NCBI GenBank assembly: GCA_900553775.1
Contig: USEZ01000078.1
Coordinates: 1 to 8,537, forward strand
Source: an uncultured Slackia sp.
GTDB taxonomy: Bacteria; Actinomycetota; Coriobacteriia; Coriobacteriales; Eggerthellaceae
Reading direction: 5' to 3'
DNA length: 8,537 nucleotides
Shown here: positions 1 through 6,745 of the stretch, in pieces
Numbering within the stretch: the first letter of the stretch is position 1
Layout: each line of letters opens with the position of its first letter
The notes under the pieces: model-generated
What the model was told of the DNA's origin: nothing
Seen by the model: only the letters and a program-made list of their open reading frames with translations
Databases searched by the model: none
Program-made: the position numbers and the translations under genes

Positions 1-35
1 GTCCGCGCGGCTCAGGCGCACCGCCCGCGGCCGAC

Positions 36-62
36 CGCGAAAACGCGGGCGCCGCGGCGCCC
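36..62. other. GC-rich inverted repeats downstream of argR
   Basis: Two adjacent inverted repeats lie just past the argR stop. One is CGCG-AAAA-CGCG at 36-47. The other is the 16-base perfect palindrome GGGCGCCGCGGCGCCC at 47-62. Their place directly 3' of argR on the minus strand would suit a transcription end, but there is no T-tract after either on that strand, so a classical intrinsic terminator is not supported. GC-rich DNA gives such palindromes by chance fairly often. Confidence 0.25.
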
Positions 63-68
63 GGGAAA

Positions 69-500
69 TCACTGGTGGTCTTGCAGGTGCCTGATGACCT
101 CGGCCACGCCCTGGGCCTCGATCGAGCTGCGGCACATCACGAAGATCGTGTCGTCGCCGGCAAGCGTTCCGGCAACGCCTTTGAGCTGCGCCGCGTCGAG
201 CGCGACGGCCACGCCGCTCGCGATGCCCGACGGAGTGCGCACGACCAGGAAGTTGTTCACGATCTCGATGTCTTCGACAAGCTCTCCCACCATGCGCTGC
301 AGGCGCAGATCCTCCGGAAGCACGTAATATCCGTCGCGCGATTTCGCCAAGCCCATGCCGGCGATGTCGCGCGAGACGGTCGCCTGCGTGCAATCGTAGC
401 CTTCCGAGCGCAGCTGCTCGACCAAATCGCGCTGCGTCTTGATATTCCCGCGCCGTATGATCTCGCGGATCACATCATGGCGCACTGCTCGCTTCGTCAT
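69..500 (-). CDS. argR: Arginine repressor ArgR
   Basis: This is a 143-residue arginine-responsive transcription regulator of the ArgR/AhrC family, the usual length (about 150). The N-terminal winged-helix domain (about residues 1-70) carries the recognition-helix signature CTQATVSRDI at 37-46. The C-terminal hexamerisation and arginine-binding domain has RTPSGIASGVAVALD (88-102) and GTLAGDDTIFVMC (111-123); the Asp pair 116-117 sits where family members contact arginine. A start 21 codons upstream (base 563) is open, but I chose the ATG at 498-500 because a strong Shine-Dalgarno (GAGGGGAG) lies just upstream and the protein then begins at the conserved family N-terminus. Family role: with arginine bound, it represses biosynthetic arg genes and can activate catabolic ones by binding ARG boxes. 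No arg enzyme gene is in the window; any partner genes would be beyond the left edge. Its own promoter region carries ARG-box-like sequences, which suggests autoregulation (inference). Confidence 0.93.
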   Translation of the reverse strand: MTKRAVRHDVIREIIRRGNIKTQRDLVEQLRSEGYDCTQATVSRDIAGMGLAKSRDGYYVLPEDLRLQRMVGELVEDIEIVNNFLVVRTPSGIASGVAVALDAAQLKGVAGTLAGDDTIFVMCRSSIEAQGVAEVIRHLQDHQ

Positions 501-569
501 AATTCTCCCCTCGATTTTTATGCAAAGCATCACAACACAATACGAATCCGACAGGGTATCCACCAGGAA

Positions 570-598
570 AAAATACAGGACGATGCATCGGATATCAA
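570..598 (-). promoter_or_regulatory. Probable argR promoter
   Basis: On the minus strand, -35 TTGATA (593-598) and -10 TATTTT (570-575) are separated by exactly 17 bases, so transcription would start near 562-564 and give a leader of about 62 bases before the argR ATG. The -35 matches the sigma-70 consensus at 5 of 6 positions and the -10 at 4 of 6. An ARG-box-like sequence overlaps the -35. Confidence 0.55.
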
Positions 599-608
599 GG
601 AGTATTCA
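595..608 (-). promoter_or_regulatory. ARG-box-like operator over the argR -35
   Basis: Read on the minus strand, TGAATACTCCTTGA fits the ARG-box core TGAATwwwwATTCA at 10 of 14 positions. The left half-site TGAAT is intact and the right half is degenerate. It overlaps the -35 of the argR promoter (593-598), the expected position for ArgR autorepression. The match is modest, so this is a candidate only. Confidence 0.35.
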
Positions 609-642
609 GACAAACGCTCATTTCGTCATCCAATCGTAGCAT

Positions 643-658
643 CGATGAATATTCATCG
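643..658. promoter_or_regulatory. 16-bp perfect palindrome, possible ArgR or other operator
   Basis: CGATGAATATTCATCG is a perfect palindrome in the argR/glutamate-cysteine ligase divergent region. It contains both ARG half-sites, TGAAT and ATTCA, but directly abutted, without the usual 4-base spacer. Read as overlapping boxes, TCGATGAATATTCA and its mirror image each match the 14-base core at 11 positions. Its centre is about 49 bases from the centre of the site over the argR -35. It could serve ArgR bound at two sites, or an unrelated dimeric regulator of either flanking gene. Confidence 0.35.
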
Positions 659-786
659 CCGAAGCGTTTCGGACCTTCCGCGCAACGAGACGGTGACGGC
701 TCTGTGATATAGGCGCGGCGATGCGGCGCTTTCGGGCCGCGTGCGATACCATGAGGCGAACCATCACGACCCTTCGAGGAGCGACC

Positions 787-2070
787 ATGAACGTATTCGA
801 AACCCCGCAGACCTCATGCGGCGCGCACCGCGCCCAACCGGCCCGCGCGCTCAACAAGGCGGCGCTTGTCTCCTATTTCGAAGAAGGGGCCGTCGCAGAA
901 CCGCGCGAAGTGGGCATCGAACTCGAACATTTCCTCGTGGACGGGACGGGAGAACCGCTCTCCTACAGCCAGCCCCATGGCGTGCGCGATGTGCTCGTCG
1001 CCCTAAGCGAGCGCTATCCCGAAACGACCATGCACGGAAACGACATCCTCGGCGTCGCCAAGCCCCGGATGAACGTGACCATCGAGCCCGCCGCCCAGCT
1101 TGAGCTTTCGGCGGGCCCCTTCGCGTCGCTCGATACGGCGAAGCGCGTCTTCGACGAATTCGAGGCCGATGCGGCCTGGGCGCTCGAACCGGTATGCGGG
1201 CGCGCCTTGGCCGTCGGCTACGACCCGTCGGGACGCGCGATCGACAAAGAGCTCATCCCCAAGGCGCGCTACGCCTATATGAACGAATACCTCTCGGCGA
1301 TATCGCCGTGGGGGCCGCGCATGATGCGCGGCAGCGCCTCCACGCAGGTGTCGATCGACTACCGCGACGAAGCCGACTGCGTGGCGAAGATGCGCGTGGC
1401 CGCGGTGCTTTCCCCGGTGTTCGCCCTGATATGCGACAACGCCGCCGTGTTCGAAGGGGGGCCGCGCCCGCATCCGTGCATGCGCACCGAGGTGTGGAAA
1501 TACTGCGATCCCGATCGCTGCAACACCCCGCCCCGCCTGCTGGACGAATCGTTCGGATTCGCCTCCTATGCCGACTACATCCTGGACACGCCCGCCATCG
1601 TGCGCATGGACGAGGAGGGCGAGGCCCACTACGACCCGCGGCCGTTCGGAGAGATCTTCGCCGATACGCCCATGACGCGCGCCGATGTCGAACACGCGCT
1701 TTCCATGGTGTTTCCCGACGTGCGCCTGAAATCCTACGTCGAGATCCGCCCCGCGGATTCCATGCCCGTCCCCTATGCGATCGCCTATGCGGCGCTGATC
1801 AAGGGCTTGTTCTATTGCGACGAATGCCTCGACGCGCTGCGCATTTCGTGCGAACGCATGAGCGTCGAAGACATCCGGCGCGCCAAAGAATCGGTCATGG
1901 CGCACGGGTATCGCGGACGCGTCTTCGGATGCGATACGGGCGAAATCGCCGACGAGCTGTTCGAAATGGCGCGCAGGGGGCTTTCCGCCATCGCGCCGCA
2001 CGAGAAGGGCTTCCTCGAGCCGCTTGCGTCCCTCGTCGCCGCGCGCACCACGCTCGCCGACCTCTCGTAA
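787..2070 (+). CDS. Glutamate-cysteine ligase, GCS2 family
   Basis: The 427-residue product belongs to the GCS2 (plant/actinobacterial-type) glutamate-cysteine ligase family, which joins L-glutamate and L-cysteine with ATP to make gamma-glutamylcysteine in the cytoplasm. This is the first step to glutathione, or in EgtA relatives to ergothioneine. Visible family signatures are the metal/substrate segment EVGIELEHFLVD (41-52), RMNVTIEPAAQLELSAGP (94-111), RGSASTQVSIDY (181-192) and LKSYVEIRPADSMP (314-327). Length is normal. In-frame ATGs at 721 and 751 exist, but the start at 787 is preceded by GAGGAG (776-781), and the extra upstream residues are Arg-rich and unlike the family. No glutathione synthetase or ergothioneine gene is in the window, so the end product is undecided: gamma-glutamylcysteine itself, glutathione or another gamma-glutamyl thiol. 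The gene stands alone, divergent from argR, and ends before a bidirectional terminator. No strong promoter is visible; TGTGATATA at 703-711 resembles an extended -10 only weakly. Confidence 0.85.
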   Translation: MNVFETPQTSCGAHRAQPARALNKAALVSYFEEGAVAEPREVGIELEHFLVDGTGEPLSYSQPHGVRDVLVALSERYPETTMHGNDILGVAKPRMNVTIEPAAQLELSAGPFASLDTAKRVFDEFEADAAWALEPVCGRALAVGYDPSGRAIDKELIPKARYAYMNEYLSAISPWGPRMMRGSASTQVSIDYRDEADCVAKMRVAAVLSPVFALICDNAAVFEGGPRPHPCMRTEVWKYCDPDRCNTPPRLLDESFGFASYADYILDTPAIVRMDEEGEAHYDPRPFGEIFADTPMTRADVEHALSMVFPDVRLKSYVEIRPADSMPVPYAIAYAALIKGLFYCDECLDALRISCERMSVEDIRRAKESVMAHGYRGRVFGCDTGEIADELFEMARRGLSAIAPHEKGFLEPLASLVAARTTLADLS

Positions 2071-2099
2071 AGAAAGCGGCGGCGCGACCAGGGGCCGCC

Positions 2100-2135
2100 G
2101 CGGGCACGCAGGCATCCGACCGTGCGGGCACGCAG
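2100..2135. repeat. Short direct repeat after the ligase gene
   Basis: GCGGGCACGCAG occurs at 2100-2111 and again at 2124-2135, a 24-base period, in the GC-rich convergent intergenic region. There are only two copies, and no known family is recognised. The rest of 2071-2229 is GC-rich non-coding sequence with several GGCGGC-type runs and no gene I can support. Confidence 0.3.
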
Positions 2136-2229
2136 CCGCCAGCGCCTGCCTGAAATCGCGGCGGCCGAAGGCGGCGCGGCGGCGTGCTTCACACGCGCCG
2201 CATGAGGCACGCCCCGCCCGGCGCGTGAA

Positions 2230-2266
2230 AAATGCCCCGGTACGCGATATGCGTACCGGGGCATTT
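2230..2266. terminator. Bidirectional intrinsic terminator between the ligase gene and pheT
   Basis: A perfect 16-bp stem, AAATGCCCCGGTACGC (2230-2245) with GCGTACCGGGGCATTT (2251-2266), closes a 5-base GATAT loop. It is flanked by an A-run (2228-2232) on the left and TTTCGTTTT (2264-2272) on the right, so it has a T-tract in either direction. It lies between two convergent genes and can end both the plus-strand ligase transcript and the minus-strand pheST transcript. Confidence 0.9.
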
Positions 2267-2334
2267 CGTTTTCCCTAGGCGGTTTCGCGCGAACGGACGA
2301 AACGCGCACGGCTCGGCATGACGCGCGGCATGCG

Positions 2335-2350
2335 GGCGCGCATGCGCGCC
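2335..2350. repeat. 16-bp GC palindrome near the pheT 3' end
   Basis: GGCGCGCATGCGCGCC is a perfect palindrome 11 bases beyond the pheT stop. It could form a short hairpin in the pheT transcript, but no T-tract follows on the minus strand. A second small inverted repeat (GTTTCG 2282-2287 with CGAAAC 2298-2303) lies between it and the main terminator. Function unknown; possibly chance in GC-rich DNA. Confidence 0.25.
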
Positions 2351-2361
2351 GCCGCACGACG

Positions 2362-4794
2362 CTAGCCGCGCACCTCCGCGCCCGTTGCGGCGCAGACCTT
2401 TTTGACCAGGCGCTCATGCGCCTTGTCCACCTCTTCGCTTTTCAGCGTGCGGTCGGCGGCGCGATACGTCAGCGAATACGCCATCGACTTCTTGTTCGCC
2501 CCCACGCGCTCCTCGTCGCGATACACGTCGAACAGGCGCACGTCTTCGAGCAACTTGCCGCCCGCCGAGCTCATGCACTGCATCAGCTTCTCGTGGGTCA
2601 CCATCTCGTCCACCACGAAGGCGGCGTCGCGTTCGACGGCCGGGAACTGCGGCACGTCGACGTAATCGCGCGCGGGACGGCAGCCGCGTTCGAGAGCGGC
2701 CATGTCGAGCTCGAAGGCCACCACCGGCGCGGCGGCATCGAACGCCTCGGCCGCAAGCGGGTGGATTTCTCCCACCCAGCCGACGACGTCTCCGCCCGCA
2801 AGCATCTGGGCCGCACGGCCGGGCTGCAGATGCGGCGCCTCGTCGGCGGAAAGCGCCTTGAAGCGCACCTTGGACAGCGCCAGTTCGCGCGCGATCTGCT
2901 CGAGCACGCCCTTGCCGTCGAAGAAGTCGAACGCGGCGGGGGCGCAATTCCACGAAGCGTCATGCATGGCGCCCGCCAAAACGCCCGCCAGCCTGCGGCG
3001 CTCCTTGGGCTTTTGCGCGCCCTCGTGCGCGGAAAACACCGTGCCCATCTCGTAGAGCTGGATGTTCGCCACGCCGCGGCTCTGATTGTAGGCGACGCTG
3101 CGCAGAAGGCCGGGCACGATCGTGCGGCGCATGCAGCACTGGTCGGCGTTCATCGGGTTGATCAGCTCGGCGGCCTGGCCCAGGCCCTCTTCGCCCATGC
3201 GCAGCTTTTCGAGGTCGTCTGCGGCGGCGAACGAATAGGTCATGGTCTCGTTCATGCCGCAGGCGGAAAGCGCGGCATGCAGCTTCGCATCGACGGCCTG
3301 GCGCTTCGTGCGCACGCCCAAGCGTCCGCGACCCGCAGGAAGCGTGGAGGGGATGCGGTCCATGCCGTACAGGCGCAGCACTTCTTCGTACAAGTCGATC
3401 TCGCGCTCGAGGTCGGGGCGGAAGGTGGGCGCCTCCACGGAAAGCACGCCCTCGGACGCCTCGGACACGCCGCAGCCCAGACGCGTCAGGCAGTCGACGA
3501 TGAAATCGGCCGGGATGGCGGCGCCCATCATCTTCTGGAAGCGCTCGATGCGAAACTCCAGCATGCGCGGCTCGTCGTTTCGGGCGGGCCACACGTCGAC
3601 CGCACCCTGGCGCACCGTGCCGCCCGAGACTTCGGCGATCAGGCTCGCGGCGTAATCGGCGCGCGCATCGATGCCGGCATCGTCGACACGGCGCTCGTAG
3701 CGCAGGGAGGATTCGCTGATCAAGCCCAGGTTGCGGCTCGTGCGGCTCGTGCGGCCGGGCTCGAACGACGCGGTTTCCAGCAGCACGTTCACCGTGGAAT
3801 CGGTCACCTCGGAATCGAGCCCGCCCATGACGCCCGCAAGCGCCACGGCGCGCTTCGGCGTGGCGATCACGGTCATGTCGGACGTCAGCTCGCGCTCGGC
3901 GCCGTCGAGCGTCGTGAACTTCTCGCCCTCTTCCGCGCCGCGCACGATAACGCGGACGCGGCCGTCTTCGGCGTCAAGCGTGTCGAAGTCGAAGGTATGC
4001 AGGGGCTGGCCCAGTTCGAACAGCACGTAATTCGTCACGTCGACGATATTGTTGATCGAGCGCTGGCCGATGGCCGCAAGACGCTCGACCAGCCAGTCGG
4101 GGCTCGGCCCCACCTTCACGTTCTCGATCAGGCGGGCGCAGTAGCGCAGGCAGCGGCTCTCGTCGGCGATTTCCACGCTCACCGCATCGGAAACCGGCGC
4201 GCCCGCCTGTTCGAGCTCGGCCGCAGGCTCGCACCAATCGCGGCCGTACATCGCGCCCACTTCGCGCGCGAAACCGACCATGGAAAGGCAATCGGGGCGG
4301 TTCGGCGTGATTTCCAGATCGAGCACGGTGTCGGTCATGTCCAGGTAGTCGGCGATCGGCATGCCTACGGGAGCATCGGCGGGAAGCACCCAGATGCCGC
4401 TGTGCTCGTCGCCCATGCCCAACTCGCGGCGCGAGCAGCACATGCCGCAGCTCGTCACGCCGCGCAGCTTGGATTTCTTGATCTTGAAATCGCCCGGAAG
4501 CACCGCGCCCGCCGTGGCCACGGGAAGCTTGATGCCCTGCGCGATGTTCGGCGCGCCGCATACGATCTGCACGGGCTCTTCGGCGCCCACGTCCACCGTG
4601 ACCACGTGCATATGGTCGCTGTCGGGATGCTCTTCGCAGGTTTCGACGTAGCCCACGACCACGCCGTCGAACGTCGCGCCGAGCGTCTCGACGCCCTCGA
4701 CGCCCGTACCCGTCAAGTCGAGCCGGTCGCAGAACTCCTGTATATCGGAAGGCACGTCCACGTAATCGGACAGCCACTTCAAAGAAACTTTCAT
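2362..4794 (-). CDS. pheT: Phenylalanine--tRNA ligase beta subunit
   Basis: The 810-residue beta subunit of the cytoplasmic alpha2-beta2 phenylalanyl-tRNA synthetase has the normal bacterial length. Domains in order are: the N-terminal segment starting MKVSLKWLSDYVDV; an EMAPII/OB-type tRNA-binding domain (about 45-155, with HPDSDHMHVVTVDVG, VCGAPNI and KLRGVTSCGM); the B3/B4 editing domain that hydrolyses Tyr-tRNA-Phe (about 210-390, with SINNIVDVTNYVLFE and LGLISESSLRYERRVD); the B5 domain (about 407-480, with the acidic FRPDLEREIDLYEEVLRLYG); the catalytic-like core (about 490-700, from GMNETMTYSF to WVGEIHP); and the C-terminal ferredoxin-fold anticodon-binding domain (about 717-809, with FPAVERDAAFVVDE and SLTYRAADRTL). 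The start ATG at 4792-4794 gives the canonical N-terminus; the Shine-Dalgarno (GAAAGAG) is weak, consistent with a downstream operon gene. It follows pheS by 107 bases with no terminator, so it is almost certainly co-transcribed and under the same T-box. Confidence 0.97.
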   Translation of the reverse strand: MKVSLKWLSDYVDVPSDIQEFCDRLDLTGTGVEGVETLGATFDGVVVGYVETCEEHPDSDHMHVVTVDVGAEEPVQIVCGAPNIAQGIKLPVATAGAVLPGDFKIKKSKLRGVTSCGMCCSRRELGMGDEHSGIWVLPADAPVGMPIADYLDMTDTVLDLEITPNRPDCLSMVGFAREVGAMYGRDWCEPAAELEQAGAPVSDAVSVEIADESRCLRYCARLIENVKVGPSPDWLVERLAAIGQRSINNIVDVTNYVLFELGQPLHTFDFDTLDAEDGRVRVIVRGAEEGEKFTTLDGAERELTSDMTVIATPKRAVALAGVMGGLDSEVTDSTVNVLLETASFEPGRTSRTSRNLGLISESSLRYERRVDDAGIDARADYAASLIAEVSGGTVRQGAVDVWPARNDEPRMLEFRIERFQKMMGAAIPADFIVDCLTRLGCGVSEASEGVLSVEAPTFRPDLEREIDLYEEVLRLYGMDRIPSTLPAGRGRLGVRTKRQAVDAKLHAALSACGMNETMTYSFAAADDLEKLRMGEEGLGQAAELINPMNADQCCMRRTIVPGLLRSVAYNQSRGVANIQLYEMGTVFSAHEGAQKPKERRRLAGVLAGAMHDASWNCAPAAFDFFDGKGVLEQIARELALSKVRFKALSADEAPHLQPGRAAQMLAGGDVVGWVGEIHPLAAEAFDAAAPVVAFELDMAALERGCRPARDYVDVPQFPAVERDAAFVVDEMVTHEKLMQCMSSAGGKLLEDVRLFDVYRDEERVGANKKSMAYSLTYRAADRTLKSEEVDKAHERLVKKVCAATGAEVRG

Positions 4795-4901
4795 CTTCGG
4801 TCTCTTTCTATCGAACGAACCATGCGGGTTTCACGCGCCCGCGACGCCAGCGCCTCGCCGTCTTCGAAAGACGCATCGCCTCGCTTAAGCCGACGGAACC
4901 G
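4795..4901 (-). other. pheS-pheT intergenic spacer
   Basis: This 107-base spacer between pheS and pheT shows no terminator-like hairpin with a T-tract and no convincing promoter, so read-through from pheS is expected. Many pheST operons have a much shorter gap or an overlap. An open plus-strand frame crosses it but has no supporting signals. Confidence 0.5.
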
Positions 4902-5984
4902 TCAGAACTGGCGCAGGAAGCGCATATCGCCTTCCAGCAGCATGCGCAGGTCGGGCACGTTGTATTTCAGGCACGCGATGCGCTCGACGCCCATGCCGAA
5001 CGCGAAGCCGGAATACTTCTCGGGGTCGATGCCCACGAAGCCGTACACGTTGGGGTCGACCATGCCGCAGCCCAGGATTTCGAGCCAGCCCGTGCCTTTG
5101 CACATGCGGCAGCGCTCGCCGTTGTGCAGATGGCCCGTGCCGCCGCACACGCCGCAGCTCACGTCGGCCTCGGCGGACGGCTCGGTGAACGGGAAATAAT
5201 GCGCGCGGAAACGCGTCTTGCGGTCTTCGCCGAACATCTGCTTGCAGAAATACTCCAGCGTGCCTTTCAGGTCGCCGAACGTGATGCCCTCGTCGACGAC
5301 AAGACCTTCCACCTGGTGGAACTGCGGCAGATGGCTCGGATCGGCCACGTCGCGGCGATACACCTTGCCGGGGGCGATGATATAGATGGGCGGCTTTTGC
5401 TCTTCCATCGTATGCACCTGCACGCCCGACGTCTGGGTGCGCAGCAGCACCTTGGATTCGCCGCGCACGGCCGCATGGTCGCCCGAGCGGTCGACCATGT
5501 AGAACGTGTCCTGCATGCCGCGGGAGGGATGGTCTTCGGGAGCATTGAGCGCCTGGAAGTTGTAGTAGTCGGTCTCGACTTCGGGGCCTTGCGCCACCGA
5601 ATAGCCCATGCCGAGGAAGATGTCGGAAATCTCGTCGATGATGCCGCTGATCAAATGGCGCGCCCCCATCTGCTGGGCGCGGCCGGGCAGCGTGACGTCG
5701 ACCGCCTCGGCGTCCATCTTCGCCAAAAGCTCGGCGCGGGAAAGCTCGGCCTTGCGGGCCTCCAGAGCCGTCTCGACGGCATTGCGCACTTCGTTGGCCG
5801 TCTTGCCGACCGTCGCGCGGTCTTCGGGGGCAAGCTGCCCCATGCCGCGCAGATACCCCGTCAGCGTTCCCTTCTTGCCCAAAACGCCTACGCGCACGCC
5901 CTCGAGCGCCGCCGTGTCGGCAGCCTGCGCGATGCTTTCGAGCGTCGAAGCCCTCAAGTCGATGAGCTCGTCGATTATCGCCAT
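4902..5984 (-). CDS. pheS: Phenylalanine--tRNA ligase alpha subunit
   Basis: The 360-residue catalytic alpha subunit of phenylalanyl-tRNA synthetase is a class II enzyme that charges tRNA-Phe with phenylalanine and ATP. Residues 1-90 form the N-terminal helical/coiled-coil arm that contacts tRNA. The catalytic core follows, with RTQTS (182-186), motif 2 in YRRDVADPSHLPQFHQVEG (209-227), FPFTEPSAE (264-272), GWLEILGCGMVDPNV (299-313) and motif 3 in GFAFGMGVERIACLKY (326-341). A Cys4 knuckle, C277-x2-C280-x11-C292-x2-C295, is inserted before GTGW; bacteria that carry this knuckle usually have a shorter loop. The frame is open to base 6107, but the ATG at 5982-5984 has a Shine-Dalgarno (AAGGTG) about 3-4 bases upstream and gives the conserved N-terminus. 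It is the first gene of pheS-pheT and is preceded by a T-box riboswitch, so expression should rise when tRNA-Phe is uncharged. Confidence 0.97.
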   Translation of the reverse strand: MAIIDELIDLRASTLESIAQAADTAALEGVRVGVLGKKGTLTGYLRGMGQLAPEDRATVGKTANEVRNAVETALEARKAELSRAELLAKMDAEAVDVTLPGRAQQMGARHLISGIIDEISDIFLGMGYSVAQGPEVETDYYNFQALNAPEDHPSRGMQDTFYMVDRSGDHAAVRGESKVLLRTQTSGVQVHTMEEQKPPIYIIAPGKVYRRDVADPSHLPQFHQVEGLVVDEGITFGDLKGTLEYFCKQMFGEDRKTRFRAHYFPFTEPSAEADVSCGVCGGTGHLHNGERCRMCKGTGWLEILGCGMVDPNVYGFVGIDPEKYSGFAFGMGVERIACLKYNVPDLRMLLEGDMRFLRQF

Positions 5985-6103
5985 GTCACCTTCGCCTTTC
6001 TTCAACACGGGCCTTCGCCCTCGCCGATGTGCGCCGCCGCTGCGAAAACGCATGGCGCCGATCGAAACGTCGCCGCATTCCAAGCGTCTTGCGCATGCCG
6101 ACA

Positions 6104-6168
6104 GCAAAAAAGCCTTCTTTCATCCCGGCGCGCGTTCATGCGCGCATCCAAGGACGAAAGAAGGCTTT
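6104..6168 (-). terminator. T-box-controlled intrinsic terminator
   Basis: Read on the minus strand, AAAGCCTTCTTTC (6156-6168) pairs perfectly over 13 bases with GAAAGAAGGCTTT (6109-6121), followed by a run of T residues (to 6106). The 34-base loop contains its own GC-rich inverted repeat (GCGCG/CGCGC). The 5' arm starts at the end of the T-box consensus, so this structure competes with the antiterminator, as expected of a T-box switch. Confidence 0.92.
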
Positions 6169-6560
6169 CGCGGTACCACCTTGGTTGACGGAGGCCGCAC
6201 ACGGCACGAGAATGCGCGCGTTCGCCCGCCCGGGCCTTCGTCGACGCGAAGAAGGCGCGGCTCGCGAAACGGCCCGCTTCGTCTCGACGAAGACGGGGCG
6301 CGAAAACGACGTGCGACGTGCGGGCGGCCGCCCACTCGTCTGTCCTGTGACGGGAACACCCGGCGCGGCTTACTGTACGTCCATGCGTTTCGCGCATAAG
6401 AGCGCGAAGTCGGAGGCCCGACGACGCATCCCGCGTTCGGCCGCGCTGCTCGGAAGGGAATCGACGTGCGCTCTGCCGGATTCTTCCAGCCTAGGAATCC
6501 TTCTCTGGAGGCTTCGCCTGCACGCCGCTGTCTTCGTCGGCGCATTTGCGTATCGGATGA
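6104..6560 (-). promoter_or_regulatory. T-box riboswitch (tRNA-Phe sensing) upstream of pheST
   Basis: On the minus strand the leader has the T-box parts in order. Stem I begins near 6545 (GACGAAGACAG). A lower helix CGTGC/GCACG pairs 6520-6524 with 6465-6469. An AGAGA motif lies at 6502-6506, and an apical hairpin GGATTC/GAATCC (6495-6500 with 6478-6483) holds a TAGGCTGGA-type loop. Directly 3' of the lower helix, in the specifier-loop position, are two UUC triplets (6458-6460 and 6453-6455), the Phe codon. Farther on come a strong hairpin (CTTCGTC/GACGAAG, 6277-6292, possibly Stem III), the F-box CCGTCAA (6185-6191), the T-box consensus AAGGTGGTACCGCG (6169-6182) and an intrinsic terminator. 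Known mechanism: uncharged tRNA-Phe pairs through its anticodon with the specifier and through its NCCA end with the T-box bulge, stabilising the antiterminator and letting pheST be transcribed. The leader is long (about 460 bases). The remaining 120 bases to pheS (5985-6103) hold nothing else I recognise. Confidence 0.92.
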
Positions 6561-6571
6561 TACAAGGCCGA

Positions 6572-6600
6572 AGTATAGCGCAACTGCTAGCGCAGGATAA
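6572..6600 (-). promoter_or_regulatory. Probable pheST promoter
   Basis: On the minus strand, -10 TATACT (6572-6577; 5 of 6 consensus) lies 17 bases from a weaker -35, TTATCC (6595-6600; 3 of 6). The predicted start, near 6563-6566, is just upstream of T-box Stem I, which supports the assignment. Confidence 0.55.
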
Positions 6601-6678
6601 AGCGAATCGCGGCTTTCGCCACAAACCGTCCGCGCATCGGGAATTCCCCGTTTCGCCGCATATGTCCGTCGAAGCATG

Positions 6679-6684
6679 TATGAT
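6679..6684 (+). promoter_or_regulatory. Weak candidate -10 for the Pro/Gln-rich membrane protein gene
   Basis: TATGAT lies 62 bases before the ATG at 6746, in the region divergent from the pheST promoter. No good -35 lies at the right distance, so this is a weak prediction. A 10-base palindrome, GGGAATTCCC, sits at 6639-6648. Bases 6601-6745 otherwise show nothing recognisable. Confidence 0.25.
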
Positions 6685-6745
6685 GAAACGGATGGGCCGT
6701 ACAGGCGCATCGCAATCGCACCCCCCGTTTTCCAGGAGCATCTCC

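Noticed and set aside
75..707. 210-codon plus-strand frame opposite argR
   Set aside because: It is a shadow of argR and runs through the argR promoter, with no ribosome binding site or domain.
1003..2115. 370-codon minus-strand frame opposite the glutamate-cysteine ligase gene
   Set aside because: Composition (Arg, Gly and His-rich) and lack of any motif or start signal mark it as a shadow of the ligase gene.
2416..5199. A 927-codon plus-strand open frame opposite pheT and the start of the pheS 3' end
   Set aside because: It is the antisense shadow of pheT in GC-rich DNA: His/Arg/Ala-rich, no recognisable domains, no ribosome binding site. pheT on the other strand is unmistakable.
6029..6745. 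In-frame upstream extension of the Pro/Gln-rich protein, and other open frames across the T-box leader
   Set aside because: This stretch is antisense to a structured T-box RNA, and a good ribosome binding site at 6734-6738 points to the ATG at 6746.
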